Positions 24,487-33,181 of a DNA stretch of 39,010 bases are shown here, one piece after another (the stretch's first letter is position 1; each line of letters begins with the position of its first letter). Under the pieces are notes generated by a model. It had not been told where the DNA came from. It did no database searches and saw nothing but the letters and a program-made list of their open reading frames with translations. The DNA is from CAZFLY01 sp964519995. Its GTDB lineage: Bacteria > Planctomycetota > Phycisphaerae > Sedimentisphaerales > Anaerobacaceae. The DNA lies in the NCBI GenBank assembly GCA_964519995.1, contig CAZFLY010000025.1, positions 1-39,010 of the forward strand, in the 5' to 3' direction. Made by a program: the position numbers and the translations under genes.

Positions 24487-26376
24487 TTACACGGTATTTT
24501 CAACAAAGGCTCCCTCTTCGCTTCGCCCATGCACTTCAGTCACCCGGAGTACCTCTTCAATCGTAGTGACGCCCTGCTTTATCTTGTTGATACCTTCATC
24601 AAAAAGAGAAGGCCGACCGCTTTCTCTAAAAACTCGCCGCATGCTGGCTACGGAGGAATCTTTGTTAATCACGTCTCGAAATCTGTCATCGATAATCAAC
24701 AACTCATATATACCTGTTCTGCCAATGTAGCCCGAACCTCTACAGTAGTCACAGCCGGCGCCGTGAAGCAGCTCTTCAGGATTAAGCCCGGCTTTTTCCA
24801 CGTATTTGCGAATATGTTCGGTAGCGGAAAATGCTTCCTTGCACTTCGGGCAGATTTTTCTAACCAATCGCTGAGCGAGCACTCCGTTTAACGATGCCGC
24901 TATCAGGTATGTATCGACGCCGATATTGACCAGTCTCGTGACACTGCTTGCTGCATCGTTAGTATGAAGTGTGGACAGAACCAAATGTCCCGTCAACGCA
25001 GCCTGGACAGCTATTCGAGCTGTCTCGCTGTCTCTGATCTCGCCGATCATTATCACGTCAGGGTCCTGGCGGAGAAGACTTCTCAGCGCTGATGCAAAAG
25101 TAAGTCCGATTCTGTCGTTTGTCTGGACCTGATTACAAAAATCAAGTTCGTATTCAACGGGGTCTTCCACGGTTGATATATTGAGCCTGTCGCCATTCAT
25201 CTGAGACAAAGCTGAGTACAATGTCGTGCTTTTGCCGGAACCGGTGGGTCCGGTTACAAGGAAGATTCCATGCGGCATCGCTATTTGCTCACCGAAAGCC
25301 TCACAAATACCGGCTTCCATACCCAATTGTTCAAGACCACGCATAATTGACCTGCTATCCAGTATACGCATGACCGTTTTCTCGCCTTGATTCGTGGGCA
25401 GAGTTGAGATTCGCAAGTCAATTGCCCTGCCGCCGACGATAGCAGAAACCTTGCCGTCCTGCGGCAGTCGTCTCTCTGAGATATCAAGGTTAGACATGAT
25501 CTTAATGCGCGATACAATCGCGGGATGCATCTTCAACGGTGCTTGCTTTGCTTCAAAAAGCATTCCATCTATGCGGTATCTTATTCTTGTGAACTTCTCT
25601 TTTGGCTCAATATGAATGTCGCTTGCTCCCTCATGGATTGCATTGCTGATCAAATAGTTGACCAATTTTATGACCGGCGACTGTCCCGCCATCTTTTCGA
25701 GATCCTCGGAATTGTCTTCATGATCCTGCACTACCTCCACCTCGGTCATATCGCTGATGATGTCGTCGAAATTGTAATCGATTCTCTCTTGATCCTGTAA
25801 AGCCTCACATGCTTTTTTGATGTCTTGTTCGGGACAAACGACAATCCTGACATTCATCTGTGTTTGTCTTTTAACATCTTCTATCGCAAAGACATTAGCC
25901 GGCTCGCTTGTCGCAATCAGAAGTGTATCCTGCTCAGATGCCACCGGCACAATGCTGGTCCTTTCGATAAAATCAATGTTAAGCTTCTCAAAGGCGCTTT
26001 TCTGCACATCTTCAGGCCCGATGCGCCGGAATTCTAAGCCGCATTGTTCAGCCTTAGCCATCAAGATGTCGTCCGCACTGGCTATTCCTCCTTGTGACAG
26101 CCAATTTGCTGCATCAGTACCCGGTTTTACGAACTGCTCCTGCCTGAGCTGGGAGTGCTGCTGTTGAGTAATTTTGCCCATATCAAGCAGCACATCGGCA
26201 ACGTCACGCACATGCGCCTGGTCGCTCTTTTGCGGAGAATAAAGATCACTTAAACCGCGCACCGACTGATCATCAGATAACCGGCTTAGTGATTCGTCGG
26301 CATCATATGCCTTTAATTCCTCCTTAGATTCCGGAGGACTTTTCCTTCTTATCTGAGACAAAAATGGTAATTTCAT
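24487..26376 (-). CDS. pilB: PilB/GspE-like pilus assembly ATPase
   Basis: A 629-residue assembly ATPase. A polar N-terminus is followed by an MshEN-like domain (about 60-215: LLDMGKITQQQHSQLRQEQF and NWLSQGGIASADDIL), a domain class that binds c-di-GMP in some PilB/MshE proteins. The catalytic part has Walker A GPTGSGKST at about 374-382, Asp box VEDPVEYELDF and Walker B DPDVIMIGEIRD. The zinc pair is CPKCKE (about 508) and CDYCRGSGY (about 542). It powers pilin polymerisation opposite PilT. The start overlaps the preceding pilP-like stop by 4 bp. Confidence 0.92.
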   Translation of the reverse strand: MKLPFLSQIRRKSPPESKEELKAYDADESLSRLSDDQSVRGLSDLYSPQKSDQAHVRDVADVLLDMGKITQQQHSQLRQEQFVKPGTDAANWLSQGGIASADDILMAKAEQCGLEFRRIGPEDVQKSAFEKLNIDFIERTSIVPVASEQDTLLIATSEPANVFAIEDVKRQTQMNVRIVVCPEQDIKKACEALQDQERIDYNFDDIISDMTEVEVVQDHEDNSEDLEKMAGQSPVIKLVNYLISNAIHEGASDIHIEPKEKFTRIRYRIDGMLFEAKQAPLKMHPAIVSRIKIMSNLDISERRLPQDGKVSAIVGGRAIDLRISTLPTNQGEKTVMRILDSRSIMRGLEQLGMEAGICEAFGEQIAMPHGIFLVTGPTGSGKSTTLYSALSQMNGDRLNISTVEDPVEYELDFCNQVQTNDRIGLTFASALRSLLRQDPDVIMIGEIRDSETARIAVQAALTGHLVLSTLHTNDAASSVTRLVNIGVDTYLIAASLNGVLAQRLVRKICPKCKEAFSATEHIRKYVEKAGLNPEELLHGAGCDYCRGSGYIGRTGIYELLIIDDRFRDVINKDSSVASMRRVFRESGRPSLFDEGINKIKQGVTTIEEVLRVTEVHGRSEEGAFVENTV

Positions 26377-27095
26377 TCTGATAACTTCAATACAATATCC
26401 AGGCTTTGCAGTTCGTCCTGCGAAGCCTCAGAACTATATTCAGGTTCCCATCTGAGTTTAGCGAAATCATTACCGATTTCCCTTATTCTAAAACCTCTAA
26501 TCGAATCACCCTCGTGAAGGATTCTGTCATCAATCATGCAGCAATTGCCACGGTCAGACTGCATAATGCACAGAAGCTGCAGGGATTTCACCTGCTGTCT
26601 CAACTGTTGCTGCCTTAGCAACTCGTCATCGATTTCAAGGTTTTGCCGCTCATCATTAGCCCTGGCTTCAAGGCTGTTCAAGAATATCTCAACTTCAAAT
26701 GGATTTTTCACGAGCTCGTTGACCCGCACCTGCAAAACACTTGAGAATTCGTAGAATTTTTTGACGATTTGGTCCATCCGACTAAGCATTTCCGAACTGA
26801 CACCGGTGAGTCGGCTGATGGCTACCTCGATCTGTGTTTCTTCGGTGTCGACCGGCGCTGCCGAGGCTGCTTGGGGCTGGACTTTTCTTATCATGTACAA
26901 AAGACACAAAAGCCCCACAACAAATAGCACAATGACCAAGATGGTGCTCTTGCGTGCACTTCTGCTCTGTCCAGCAACAGTGAGATACTCCAGACCTTGA
27001 TTTTCCTTCAATATGTCGGTGTCACCTTTTGTGGCAGCGTCAGTTTTCCGTCCCCCCAGGCTCTCAGGCCCTTGATCACGCAAAAATGACAGCAT
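26373..27095 (-). CDS. PilP-like bitopic protein
   Basis: A 240-residue protein with a polar cytoplasmic N-terminus of about 48 residues and one membrane helix (about 49-71, STILVIVLFVVGLLCLLYMI). A helical, charged periplasmic part (about 85-165) is followed by a small C-terminal domain (LQLLCIMQSDRGNCCMIDDRILHEG through DIVLKLSE) that fits the PilP/GspC HR fold. The PilP role, connecting PilN/PilO to a secretin, is inferred from position after pilO and from this domain. Unlike typical PilP it is not a lipoprotein but has a transmembrane anchor, making it more GspC/GspB-like. The ribosome-binding site is AAGGGAG. Confidence 0.65.
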   Translation of the reverse strand: MLSFLRDQGPESLGGRKTDAATKGDTDILKENQGLEYLTVAGQSRSARKSTILVIVLFVVGLLCLLYMIRKVQPQAASAAPVDTEETQIEVAISRLTGVSSEMLSRMDQIVKKFYEFSSVLQVRVNELVKNPFEVEIFLNSLEARANDERQNLEIDDELLRQQQLRQQVKSLQLLCIMQSDRGNCCMIDDRILHEGDSIRGFRIREIGNDFAKLRWEPEYSSEASQDELQSLDIVLKLSE

Positions 27096-27159
27096 AATTA
27101 AGCTCCCTTACTCTTGCGCAAGATACATGCCTTTTGTATCCGGCAGTGTCAACATTGCT

Positions 27160-27696
27160 TTAGCCTGTTTTATCCTGGAAGAATATGCTTACTATGAAAT
27201 CGGCTGTTACCTGTCCCTCTTGTTCTCCCTGCTTTTCCAACTCAAGCTCACGAATCTTCATAATACGAGGAAGCTTCTCAAGCTCTAAAAGAAACGAATA
27301 AAAGGCGTTGAAGTTCCCAACCAACTCCATCTTTAATGGTTGTTCCACATAGCCATTATTGTTCTTCTTGTTGAGCGTACTAATAGTCTTAGGTTTTAGG
27401 CCCTGTTTCTGCGCAATGACGGTGACCTGCTCAAGGACCTTGTGAATCTCGCTGGTAGGCGGTAATCGGCTTTCAAAAAACTCTATGGCTTCCTTCAACT
27501 GCTCAAGCTGTTTTGTAAGGTCCTCTGCAGCGGCAGTAGCCTGTTCAAATTCAGCCAATTTTGCAAGTTTCGCCTCGACGCGTTGCTTAGCCTCTGCGAG
27601 ATGTTTGTTAGCAGGCCTAATCATATATCGATAGCCGACTATAGCCACGCCTATCAACAAAACAAAGAAAACGACCTTTCTGAAGCGACCTATCAT
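27160..27696 (-). CDS. pilO: PilO-like inner-membrane alignment protein
   Basis: A 178-residue bitopic protein with a membrane helix at about 8-26 (VVFFVLLIGVAIVGYRYMI). A coiled-coil follows (about 32-75, rich in Ala/Glu/Lys/Leu), then a ferredoxin-like domain with the PilO landmark FESRLPPTSEIHKVLEQVT and a later FNAFYSFLLELEKLPRIM. PilO pairs with PilN to form the periplasmic ring below the secretin. It stands between pilN and the pilP-like gene, the canonical position. Confidence 0.9.
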   Translation of the reverse strand: MIGRFRKVVFFVLLIGVAIVGYRYMIRPANKHLAEAKQRVEAKLAKLAEFEQATAAAEDLTKQLEQLKEAIEFFESRLPPTSEIHKVLEQVTVIAQKQGLKPKTISTLNKKNNNGYVEQPLKMELVGNFNAFYSFLLELEKLPRIMKIRELELEKQGEQEGQVTADFIVSIFFQDKTG

Positions 27697-27752
27697 AATT
27701 GTGCCCTCACGTTATGACTAATTGACCTCCGATGAGAATCAATCTGTCCACG

Positions 27753-28466
27753 CTAAAAGTTGTATACGGACTTCTCAGCTTTTGCTCGTATTCTATCGAT
27801 GTCTGCTTTGCTCAAATGGATGTCTTCTCTCAGTAATGCCCTGAGTTTAAACCGCCTGAATATTGTGTCTTTTAGTTGGTATTCCTTGGACTCGACCAGT
27901 GCAACTGAATTCAGTAAAGCTGAACCGCTAAGCCGTTCAATGTAGGCAGCAACCTGCAAATCACTTGGAGCCATACCTTCGATATCTATGTGCATTTCCA
28001 GCGACTTCTCCGTAGAGACTTTTTGCTGCAGTCCACCGGCACTCGCCTCGCTGGCCGCTCGGTATCTGTTGGTTGACCTGGGCTGTCTGACCCGCTCCGG
28101 TTCCTTCTGAATCAGATTCAGTTTTAGTAGCGAAACGCCCGACGGCAAGTTGTTAGTCAAAGCAGCTAAAAGGACGCTTCTCGGCACCGGCTCAAGCAGT
28201 TCAGCCGTGGTCAAAGCGGTTTTCATCATTTCCTTTCGCTTAAACTGAAGCTCTTCAAACTGCTGTATTGCCTGCTGTATTCGAGTCATTTTGTCGTTTA
28301 CGAGCTTTTCCTTAGCACGGAAAGAACGCTGGCGAATCTTGATTGTCGCGAAGGAACTGCCCAACACTACCATTACTATCAATAACAATACAAGACAGAC
28401 CAGATTTGTCTTTTGTGATTCGTTGTTCTGCACATAATCATCCGGTACAAAATTTATGTTAAGCAT
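27753..28466 (-). CDS. pilN: PilN-like inner-membrane protein
   Basis: A 237-residue bitopic protein. ATG 28466 is chosen because AAGGAGG lies 12 nt upstream and the product then begins MLNINFVPDDY, the typical PilN N-terminus that binds PilM; the frame is open to 28529, but that would overlap pilM. A membrane helix follows (TNLVCLVLLLIVMVVLGSSFA, about 22-42), then a coiled stalk and a periplasmic domain with ALTNNLPSGVSLLKL. The Ser/Arg/Ala-rich segment in the middle is probably a loop. It follows pilM by 29 bp. Confidence 0.9.
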   Translation of the reverse strand: MLNINFVPDDYVQNNESQKTNLVCLVLLLIVMVVLGSSFATIKIRQRSFRAKEKLVNDKMTRIQQAIQQFEELQFKRKEMMKTALTTAELLEPVPRSVLLAALTNNLPSGVSLLKLNLIQKEPERVRQPRSTNRYRAASEASAGGLQQKVSTEKSLEMHIDIEGMAPSDLQVAAYIERLSGSALLNSVALVESKEYQLKDTIFRRFKLRALLREDIHLSKADIDRIRAKAEKSVYNF

Positions 28467-28495
28467 CTTATAACCTGCCTCCTTCCGCAGAGAAT

Positions 28496-29458
28496 TTATG
28501 ATAAGCCAAGTCCGAAAGCGATAGCCCAATTAACATTGGCATCACCATTCCTTCTATCTATTCCAGTATGATGCGGGTCTATGACTTCCACCGCCGCCAG
28601 ACAGTCTCCCATCTGCGCCTGGATTTCCAGTTGTTTGGCTATCGTCGTACATATATTGACATCGACGGCCTGGCCGGAAAGAAAAATCAAACGCTCAATG
28701 CAAGCATTTCTGTACGTCGAAATAAGGTGACGCCTACATGTAGTAAGTTCAAATACCAATCGCGTTACTACCTTTTCATCATCAAGCTGCTTTGCCCCTA
28801 TTGGGATAGAACACGCAAAAAGAAGATTTTTATGTCGACAAATAACAAGGTTTGTGCACGTTGGTTCTATGTCGAGAAGCATTACAATTGCTTTTAGGTC
28901 GGTTTCTCGTCTGCCAAAGAATTTCGTGTAGCAGTTGGTGAGCGCCACAGGCCAGACACCAAGGGATTGGATTGCTATGCCGACTTTCTCGTATATCGCC
29001 AAATGCCTATCAATTATTTTACGTTCAGCTACCATAACCAGAGCATTATCCTGGTCTGTGGGTATGCACTTTATCAAGGTATCATTTCGCTCCGGCTTGA
29101 ACGGCAGTTGATGCTTGATCTTCGAAAAGATAGTATCCTCTAGTTTGACATCGGTTATTTTGGGCATTTTTACATGGTCAATAAAGACCTGGTTTGCAGG
29201 TATGGCTGCTATAACCTGTTTACCTTGAAATCCGCTGTTTGCCATGACCTGGCGCAAGATTTCAACGGCCCATCTCTGCCATGCAGCGCTTCCTGCCTCG
29301 ATATCACTGGGCCGAGTTTCACTTCGGCCAGCAATCAAGCTCACGCTTTCTTGGCCGTTTGCAAGCTGCACCAGCCTGATGTCGTCTTCTCCCATATCGA
29401 CACCGATTGGATAAACGTGGTCTTTCTTGAAAAACCCAAACATATCAATCTTGCTCAT
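28496..29458 (-). CDS. pilM: PilM-like actin-fold pilus protein
   Basis: A 320-residue cytoplasmic protein of the PilM/FtsA-like actin fold. It starts near YPIGVDMGEDDIRLVQL, equivalent to the phosphate-1 motif, and continues with VIAAIPANQVFIDHVKMP and a C-terminal DVNICTTIAKQLEIQAQ segment. PilM binds the N-terminal peptide of PilN and links it to the ATPases. It is the first gene of the pil cluster, about 170 nt downstream of a good promoter. Its own ribosome-binding site is weak; a small upstream ORF with a strong site overlaps its start. Confidence 0.9.
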   Translation of the reverse strand: MSKIDMFGFFKKDHVYPIGVDMGEDDIRLVQLANGQESVSLIAGRSETRPSDIEAGSAAWQRWAVEILRQVMANSGFQGKQVIAAIPANQVFIDHVKMPKITDVKLEDTIFSKIKHQLPFKPERNDTLIKCIPTDQDNALVMVAERKIIDRHLAIYEKVGIAIQSLGVWPVALTNCYTKFFGRRETDLKAIVMLLDIEPTCTNLVICRHKNLLFACSIPIGAKQLDDEKVVTRLVFELTTCRRHLISTYRNACIERLIFLSGQAVDVNICTTIAKQLEIQAQMGDCLAAVEVIDPHHTGIDRRNGDANVNWAIAFGLGLS

Positions 29459-29531
29459 TCAGATACAACTTCTGTTGCGCTGACGGCTGGAACGGCTGCA
29501 GAGATTTTAATCTACCGATAACGATGAACAA
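29445..29531 (-). CDS. Possible 28-aa leader peptide overlapping the pilM start
   Basis: A TTG at 29531 lies 8 nt after the strong site AAGGGAGGAG (29549-29540). The reading frame gives MFIVIGRLKSLQPF and ends in LNEQD, with TGA at 29447-29445 just inside pilM. If translated it would deliver ribosomes to the poorly served pilM ATG (translational coupling). Codon count is too low to judge coding statistics, so this is tentative. Confidence 0.3.
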   Translation of the reverse strand: MFIVIGRLKSLQPFQPSAQQKLYLNEQD

Positions 29532-29917
29532 TGCTGTTACTCCTCCCTTAAAAGACAACTCTATCAAGTCAAAAACCAACATAAGCTGACTGAACGTGCT
29601 CATTCGGCAACGAATGCAATGCTATCTAAAATATATGATATAGAACCATAACCAGCAAAACGCCGGCAGATATATCAAAAGCTGATTTTTCATGGTCCTG
29701 TAAAATCGCAGCTGGACTGCCGATAAGACCTCGCCCGTTCAATTCTTACAATCCTTTGTGATCGTTAATGTGAACTGGCCGAGTTCCAAAGCAGCCACAA
29801 AACTCTCAAGGCAACAGCCAGATTTCTCAGACGCAATGATGCTTTTTTGGACTCAAGGACGGGTAGGACATTATAAGACTCGAAGACTATAGGCTGGTAT
29901 AGCTCCATCCACGGCAG
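29459..29917. other. Intergenic region gpsA-pilM
   Basis: This 459-bp region holds the pil promoter (29630-29658), a small GNRA-type hairpin CATTCG-GCAA-CGAATG (29601-29616) in the predicted 5' leader and the short leader ORF. The gpsA-proximal half (about 29660-29917) shows no terminator, repeat or gene that I can support. Confidence 0.5.
29630..29658 (-). promoter_or_regulatory. Probable promoter of the pil cluster
   Basis: Minus strand: -35 TTGCTG (29658-29653), a 17-bp spacer and -10 TATATT (29635-29630). The predicted start is near 29623, giving a 5' leader of about 165 nt before pilM. Confidence 0.45.
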
Positions 29918-30955
29918 CTACTCAGCCTTTAGCCTGCGGGTCATCAGATTTGCAATTGCCTCCCTGACGGGCTTATTCTCAAACAATACCTCGTAGACAG
30001 CTTGAGTAATCGGCATCTCCACACCGTATCGGTCAGCAAGAGCAACAACAGATTTGCACGTGGTAATACCCTCAACTACAGACTCCGTGGCACTTTCAGC
30101 CTGCTGAAGGCTTTGGCCCCTGCCTATTCTCTCGCCGAACGATCGGTTTCTTCCTTTTGGTGAAATACAAGTCGTGACCAAATCACCCAGTCCGGAAAGT
30201 CCCGCAAAGGTCTGCTGCCTTGCTCCCATTGCGATGCCAAGGCGAGTCATCTCGGCAAGCCCCCTGCTTAAAAGAGCAGCTTTGGCGTTGTCACCAGCAC
30301 CAGCACCATCTATAATTCCCGCAGCTATGGCGATAATATTTTTCATAGCGCCGGCCAATTCAACGCCTACGATGTCCGTATTAGTGTAAACGCGCAGCCA
30401 GGGACAATTGAAAGTGTGCTGGATATTCATGGCTAACCGCTCATCAATGGATGCTGCGCAGGCGATGGCCGGGAGTTTTTTAGCGAGTTCATCAGCAATT
30501 GTCGGGCCGGAAAGAACAGCAGTTTTAAGTTTTGGCTCCAGCACATCGACCAGTATCTGGGTTGGTCGTAACAGTGTCCCATTTTCTATACCTTTGGCAA
30601 CCGAAACGATAGGAACACCGGCGGGGACGTAGTCCTTCAGACGCGTCCAAACACTGCGCATGAATTGACACGGCACAGCGGAAATAATCAGATCAGCCCC
30701 GCTCATTATGCGATTATCTCCGGGCTCAAAAACAAGGGCTTCAGGTAGCTTATGACCGGGCAGAAATTTTCTGTTCTCACGGCTTTGCTCGATCTGGGCC
30801 AACTGTTGACGGTCGTAGCCCCACATCCATACTTCGTGGCTCGTGGCTCGTGACTTGTGATCCGCTTTTCGCTTTTCACAGAGCAGAATAGCCAGCACAG
30901 TAGCCATGCCACCGTCACCAATGATGGAAATCCTTTCGTATCTCGTATCTCGCAT
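29918..30955 (-). CDS. gpsA: Glycerol-3-phosphate dehydrogenase [NAD(P)+] with repeat-derived insert
   Basis: A 345-residue GpsA that makes sn-glycerol 3-phosphate from dihydroxyacetone phosphate for phospholipid synthesis. The N-terminal Rossmann motif is ISIIGDGGMATVLAILL. Family blocks follow: VSVAKGIE, VLSGPTIADEL, ELAGAMKNIIAIAAGI (catalytic Lys) and GLGDLVTTC. Two parts come from heptad repeats: the start MRDTRYE (30936-30963) and residues 28-41, KRKADHKSRATSHE, which add about ten residues between the first helix and HEVWMWG compared with usual GpsA. The insert lies in a surface turn and keeps the frame, so activity is plausible. The 228-bp gap to hflX holds no supported gene. Confidence 0.93.
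   Translation of the reverse strand: MRDTRYERISIIGDGGMATVLAILLCEKRKADHKSRATSHEVWMWGYDRQQLAQIEQSRENRKFLPGHKLPEALVFEPGDNRIMSGADLIISAVPCQFMRSVWTRLKDYVPAGVPIVSVAKGIENGTLLRPTQILVDVLEPKLKTAVLSGPTIADELAKKLPAIACAASIDERLAMNIQHTFNCPWLRVYTNTDIVGVELAGAMKNIIAIAAGIIDGAGAGDNAKAALLSRGLAEMTRLGIAMGARQQTFAGLSGLGDLVTTCISPKGRNRSFGERIGRGQSLQQAESATESVVEGITTCKSVVALADRYGVEMPITQAVYEVLFENKPVREAIANLMTRRLKAE
30833..30874. repeat. Six-heptad block inside the gpsA coding sequence
   Basis: Units TTCGTGG, CTCGTGG, CTCGTGA, CTTGTGA, TCCGCTT and TTCGCTT are contiguous and total 42 bp (14 codons), covering gpsA residues 28-41. Six heptads keep the reading frame. Confidence 0.8.
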
Positions 30956-30963
30956 CTTGTACT
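30936..30963. repeat. Heptad array over the gpsA start codon
   Basis: TCGTATC, TCGTATC, TCGCATC and a decayed TTGTACT. The start codon (30955-30953) lies in TCGCATC, exactly as in the pseudopilin at 21476, giving the same MRxTRY N-terminus. Confidence 0.75.
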
Positions 30964-31183
30964 ACGTCGTTTTTTTACACGAAATCCAATATGCACAACG
31001 CATAACAACTAAGCATTACAACAACCCCACACAGAATTGTCAATCTTGATATTTAGGCGTGCCATACGAGTTTCACAGTGTCGGACTCGCCAAACTTTAC
31101 TTTCCCTTTCCACTGAGGAAACTTTCTCAACATCACCACAGCCAGCTGAGCAAAAAAGTGCGGCAGGTAAGATAGATGCTAGG

Positions 31184-32500
31184 TTAGTCTTGTATAATCT
31201 CGATACTATCAGGATGCAACTGTCGTAAGCTTGGTATTTGGTTTTGGCCGAGTCTGGCGTCAACAAGGACAGTGCTGTCCAGGTACTGCTCCTTTAGAAT
31301 TTTTCCGTGTGCACGTAAGAAGCTCTGTACTTTGCCATCAGCCTGGCTGGCACACACCCGCAAAACAAGCTCTGCTCCTTTGTATTCCGCGGTTACTGTC
31401 TCACTCAATTCACCCAAGCCGAAACCTGTTTTGGCCGATATTGTCACTGCATCCGGAAGGAGCGTCTGGAGCATCTCGAGCTGACCGATCTTTCTGACAA
31501 CATCGACTTTATTTAGTACTGTCAAAATCGCTTTTTCACCACAGCCAATCTCTGCTAAGACAATATTTACAGATTCAACCTGATTTAGCGCTTCCGAATT
31601 TGACACATCTACGATGTGTAGCAACAGATCGGCGTTGATAGCTTCTTCCAGTGTCGCTTTGAATGAAGCGACGAGCTGGTGAGGAAGGTTCCTGACGAAA
31701 CCGACGGTGTCGCTTAGAAGCACCTCCACACCTTTGGCAGGTGTCCATCTTCTCGTTCGGGTATCGAGCGTTGCAAAGAGTCTGTCTTCGACAAAGACCC
31801 CGGCGTCCGTTAGTGCATTAAGCAGTGTACTTTTGCCGGCATTAGTGTAGCCGACCAAGCAGATTTTGAATAAGCCTTCTCGATCTTTGATCTCGCGAAT
31901 TCTGCGCTTATCAATCTTCACGAGTTCGTGTTTGAGCTCGGTGATTCGCTTGTTGACGAGCCGACGGTCGATTTCCAACTGCTGCTCGCCTGGCCCCCTT
32001 GTGCCTATACCACCAACAGTGCCTGCGGCAGTGCCACCAGCCGCACCGGCCACCGCGTCAAGGTGGGACCACATACGCGTCAGCCGAGGATATGTGTATT
32101 CAAGCTGAGCTAACTCAACCTGAAGCTTGGCCTGCTTCGTTTTCGCTCGGGTGGCGAAAATGTCCAAGATTAATTCACTGCGGTCCAGAACCTTCGCTTT
32201 GATAACCTCCTCAAGTTCACGAATCTGGCCAGGTGAAAGATCATTGTCGAATATTACAACATCGCCTTTGAACCTTCTAACTCGCTCAGCGAGCTGTTTA
32301 GCCTTACCTTTGCCGATATAAGTCGCTGGATTTATTGAGCGGATTTTCTGCTGGAATCTATCGACCACAACTGCCCCGGCACTTTCTGCCAGAGCCGTCA
32401 GCTCAGCCAAATCATCACCTTCATGTCCGGCATGCAAAACAGCAGCTACCAAGATGGCCCGCTCTTTTCTGACTCTCAGCGTCTGACGAAGCTTCTCCAA
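31184..32500 (-). CDS. hflX: GTPase HflX
   Basis: A ribosome-binding GTPase of 438 residues that splits or rescues stalled ribosomes under stress. The N-terminal HflX domain contains NPATYIGKGKAKQLAE, VIFDNDLSPGQIRELE and VLDRSELILDIFA. The Gly-rich GIGTRGPGEQQLEIDRR linker follows, then the G domain with G1 GYTNAGKST (about 216-224), DTVGFVRNLPHQLV and NKVDVV. A C-terminal domain of about 70 residues completes it. The frame is open to a TTG at 32557, but that codon is part of a -35 box; TTG 32500 has GGAGG 9 nt upstream and is preferred. It is divergent from rpsU. Confidence 0.93.
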   Translation of the reverse strand: MEKLRQTLRVRKERAILVAAVLHAGHEGDDLAELTALAESAGAVVVDRFQQKIRSINPATYIGKGKAKQLAERVRRFKGDVVIFDNDLSPGQIRELEEVIKAKVLDRSELILDIFATRAKTKQAKLQVELAQLEYTYPRLTRMWSHLDAVAGAAGGTAAGTVGGIGTRGPGEQQLEIDRRLVNKRITELKHELVKIDKRRIREIKDREGLFKICLVGYTNAGKSTLLNALTDAGVFVEDRLFATLDTRTRRWTPAKGVEVLLSDTVGFVRNLPHQLVASFKATLEEAINADLLLHIVDVSNSEALNQVESVNIVLAEIGCGEKAILTVLNKVDVVRKIGQLEMLQTLLPDAVTISAKTGFGLGELSETVTAEYKGAELVLRVCASQADGKVQSFLRAHGKILKEQYLDSTVLVDARLGQNQIPSLRQLHPDSIEIIQD

Positions 32501-32528
32501 CCGAGAAAACCTCCAAAATTGCACCTTT

Positions 32529-32557
32529 ATTCTAACACATTTGGCTGCCCCACTCAA
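32529..32557 (-). promoter_or_regulatory. hflX promoter
   Basis: Minus strand: -35 TTGAGT (32557-32552), a 17-bp spacer and -10 TAGAAT (32534-32529), about 30 nt before the preferred TTG start at 32500. Confidence 0.5.
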
Positions 32558-32663
32558 TAGAACTCAAAACAACGGTTAATAAAACCACTATTAGAATAAC
32601 GTCGGTTTTATCGGTCAAACAGAGTATTTTTTGTATGAAAGCGGACAAAAGACATTTTTTGGC

Positions 32664-32692
32664 TTGAAAAAGTGTAAGAGCTGCATTAGATT
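32664..32692 (+). promoter_or_regulatory. rpsU promoter
   Basis: -35 TTGAAA (32664-32669), a 17-bp spacer and -10 TAGATT (32687-32692). It lies about 95 nt upstream of the rpsU start. ATATAAT at about 32701-32707 is a second, less well placed -10-like sequence. Confidence 0.4.
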
Positions 32693-32786
32693 AACGAACG
32701 ATATAATTTTGGACGAGCAGAAAGATGGTGCTATAGATAGCTCCGTTGTTCTTGGACTTGATTTATGAGGATTGAAGGGGTTTTGT

Positions 32787-32963
32787 GTGCTAAAAGTTAA
32801 AATGCGCTCAGGCGAATCGGTTCAACAAATGATAAGACGCTTTAAAAAGCTCTGCGAAAAGGAGGGTCTTATCAGAGATATGAAACGCACTGCCTACTAT
32901 GAAAAGCCCTCTGAGAAAAATCGCCGACGTCAGCGTAAAACCCAGCGAATTATAAACCATTAG
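32787..32963 (+). CDS. rpsU: 30S ribosomal protein S21
   Basis: A 58-residue S21 starting LKVKMRSGESVQQMIRRFKK, with the basic C-terminal half (RRRQRKTQRI) typical of S21, which helps the 30S subunit select mRNA. The GTG at 32787 is chosen: AAGGGG sits 6 nt upstream and the protein then has the family start; a TTG at 32772 is part of the ribosome-binding region. It is a single gene between divergent hflX and the convergent HAAS gene. No terminator hairpin is seen in the 218 bp after it. Confidence 0.93.
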   Translation: MLKVKMRSGESVQQMIRRFKKLCEKEGLIRDMKRTAYYEKPSEKNRRRQRKTQRIINH

Positions 32964-33181
32964 CACAGATTCAGCCCACATACTACCATCCCACACCCTA
33001 ATCAGAAAAACCGAATATCGAGACCAATCCTCCCAGTAAGCTGCTTCGTCAGTAGGTTGAAGCGAGCAGATGCTTGCATAACGCATATTCCGTTTCTGCA
33101 AGTAAAAGACCTTAAGTTATAACATCAGCCCTAATCAACCTCGCTTGTTACGACATCAGGATGTGATATTTTTCGGCAGGA

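Noticed and set aside
31009..31266. 85-codon minus-strand frame between gpsA and hflX
   Set aside because: It overlaps the hflX 3' end in another frame, lacks a convincing ribosome-binding site and resembles no family I know.
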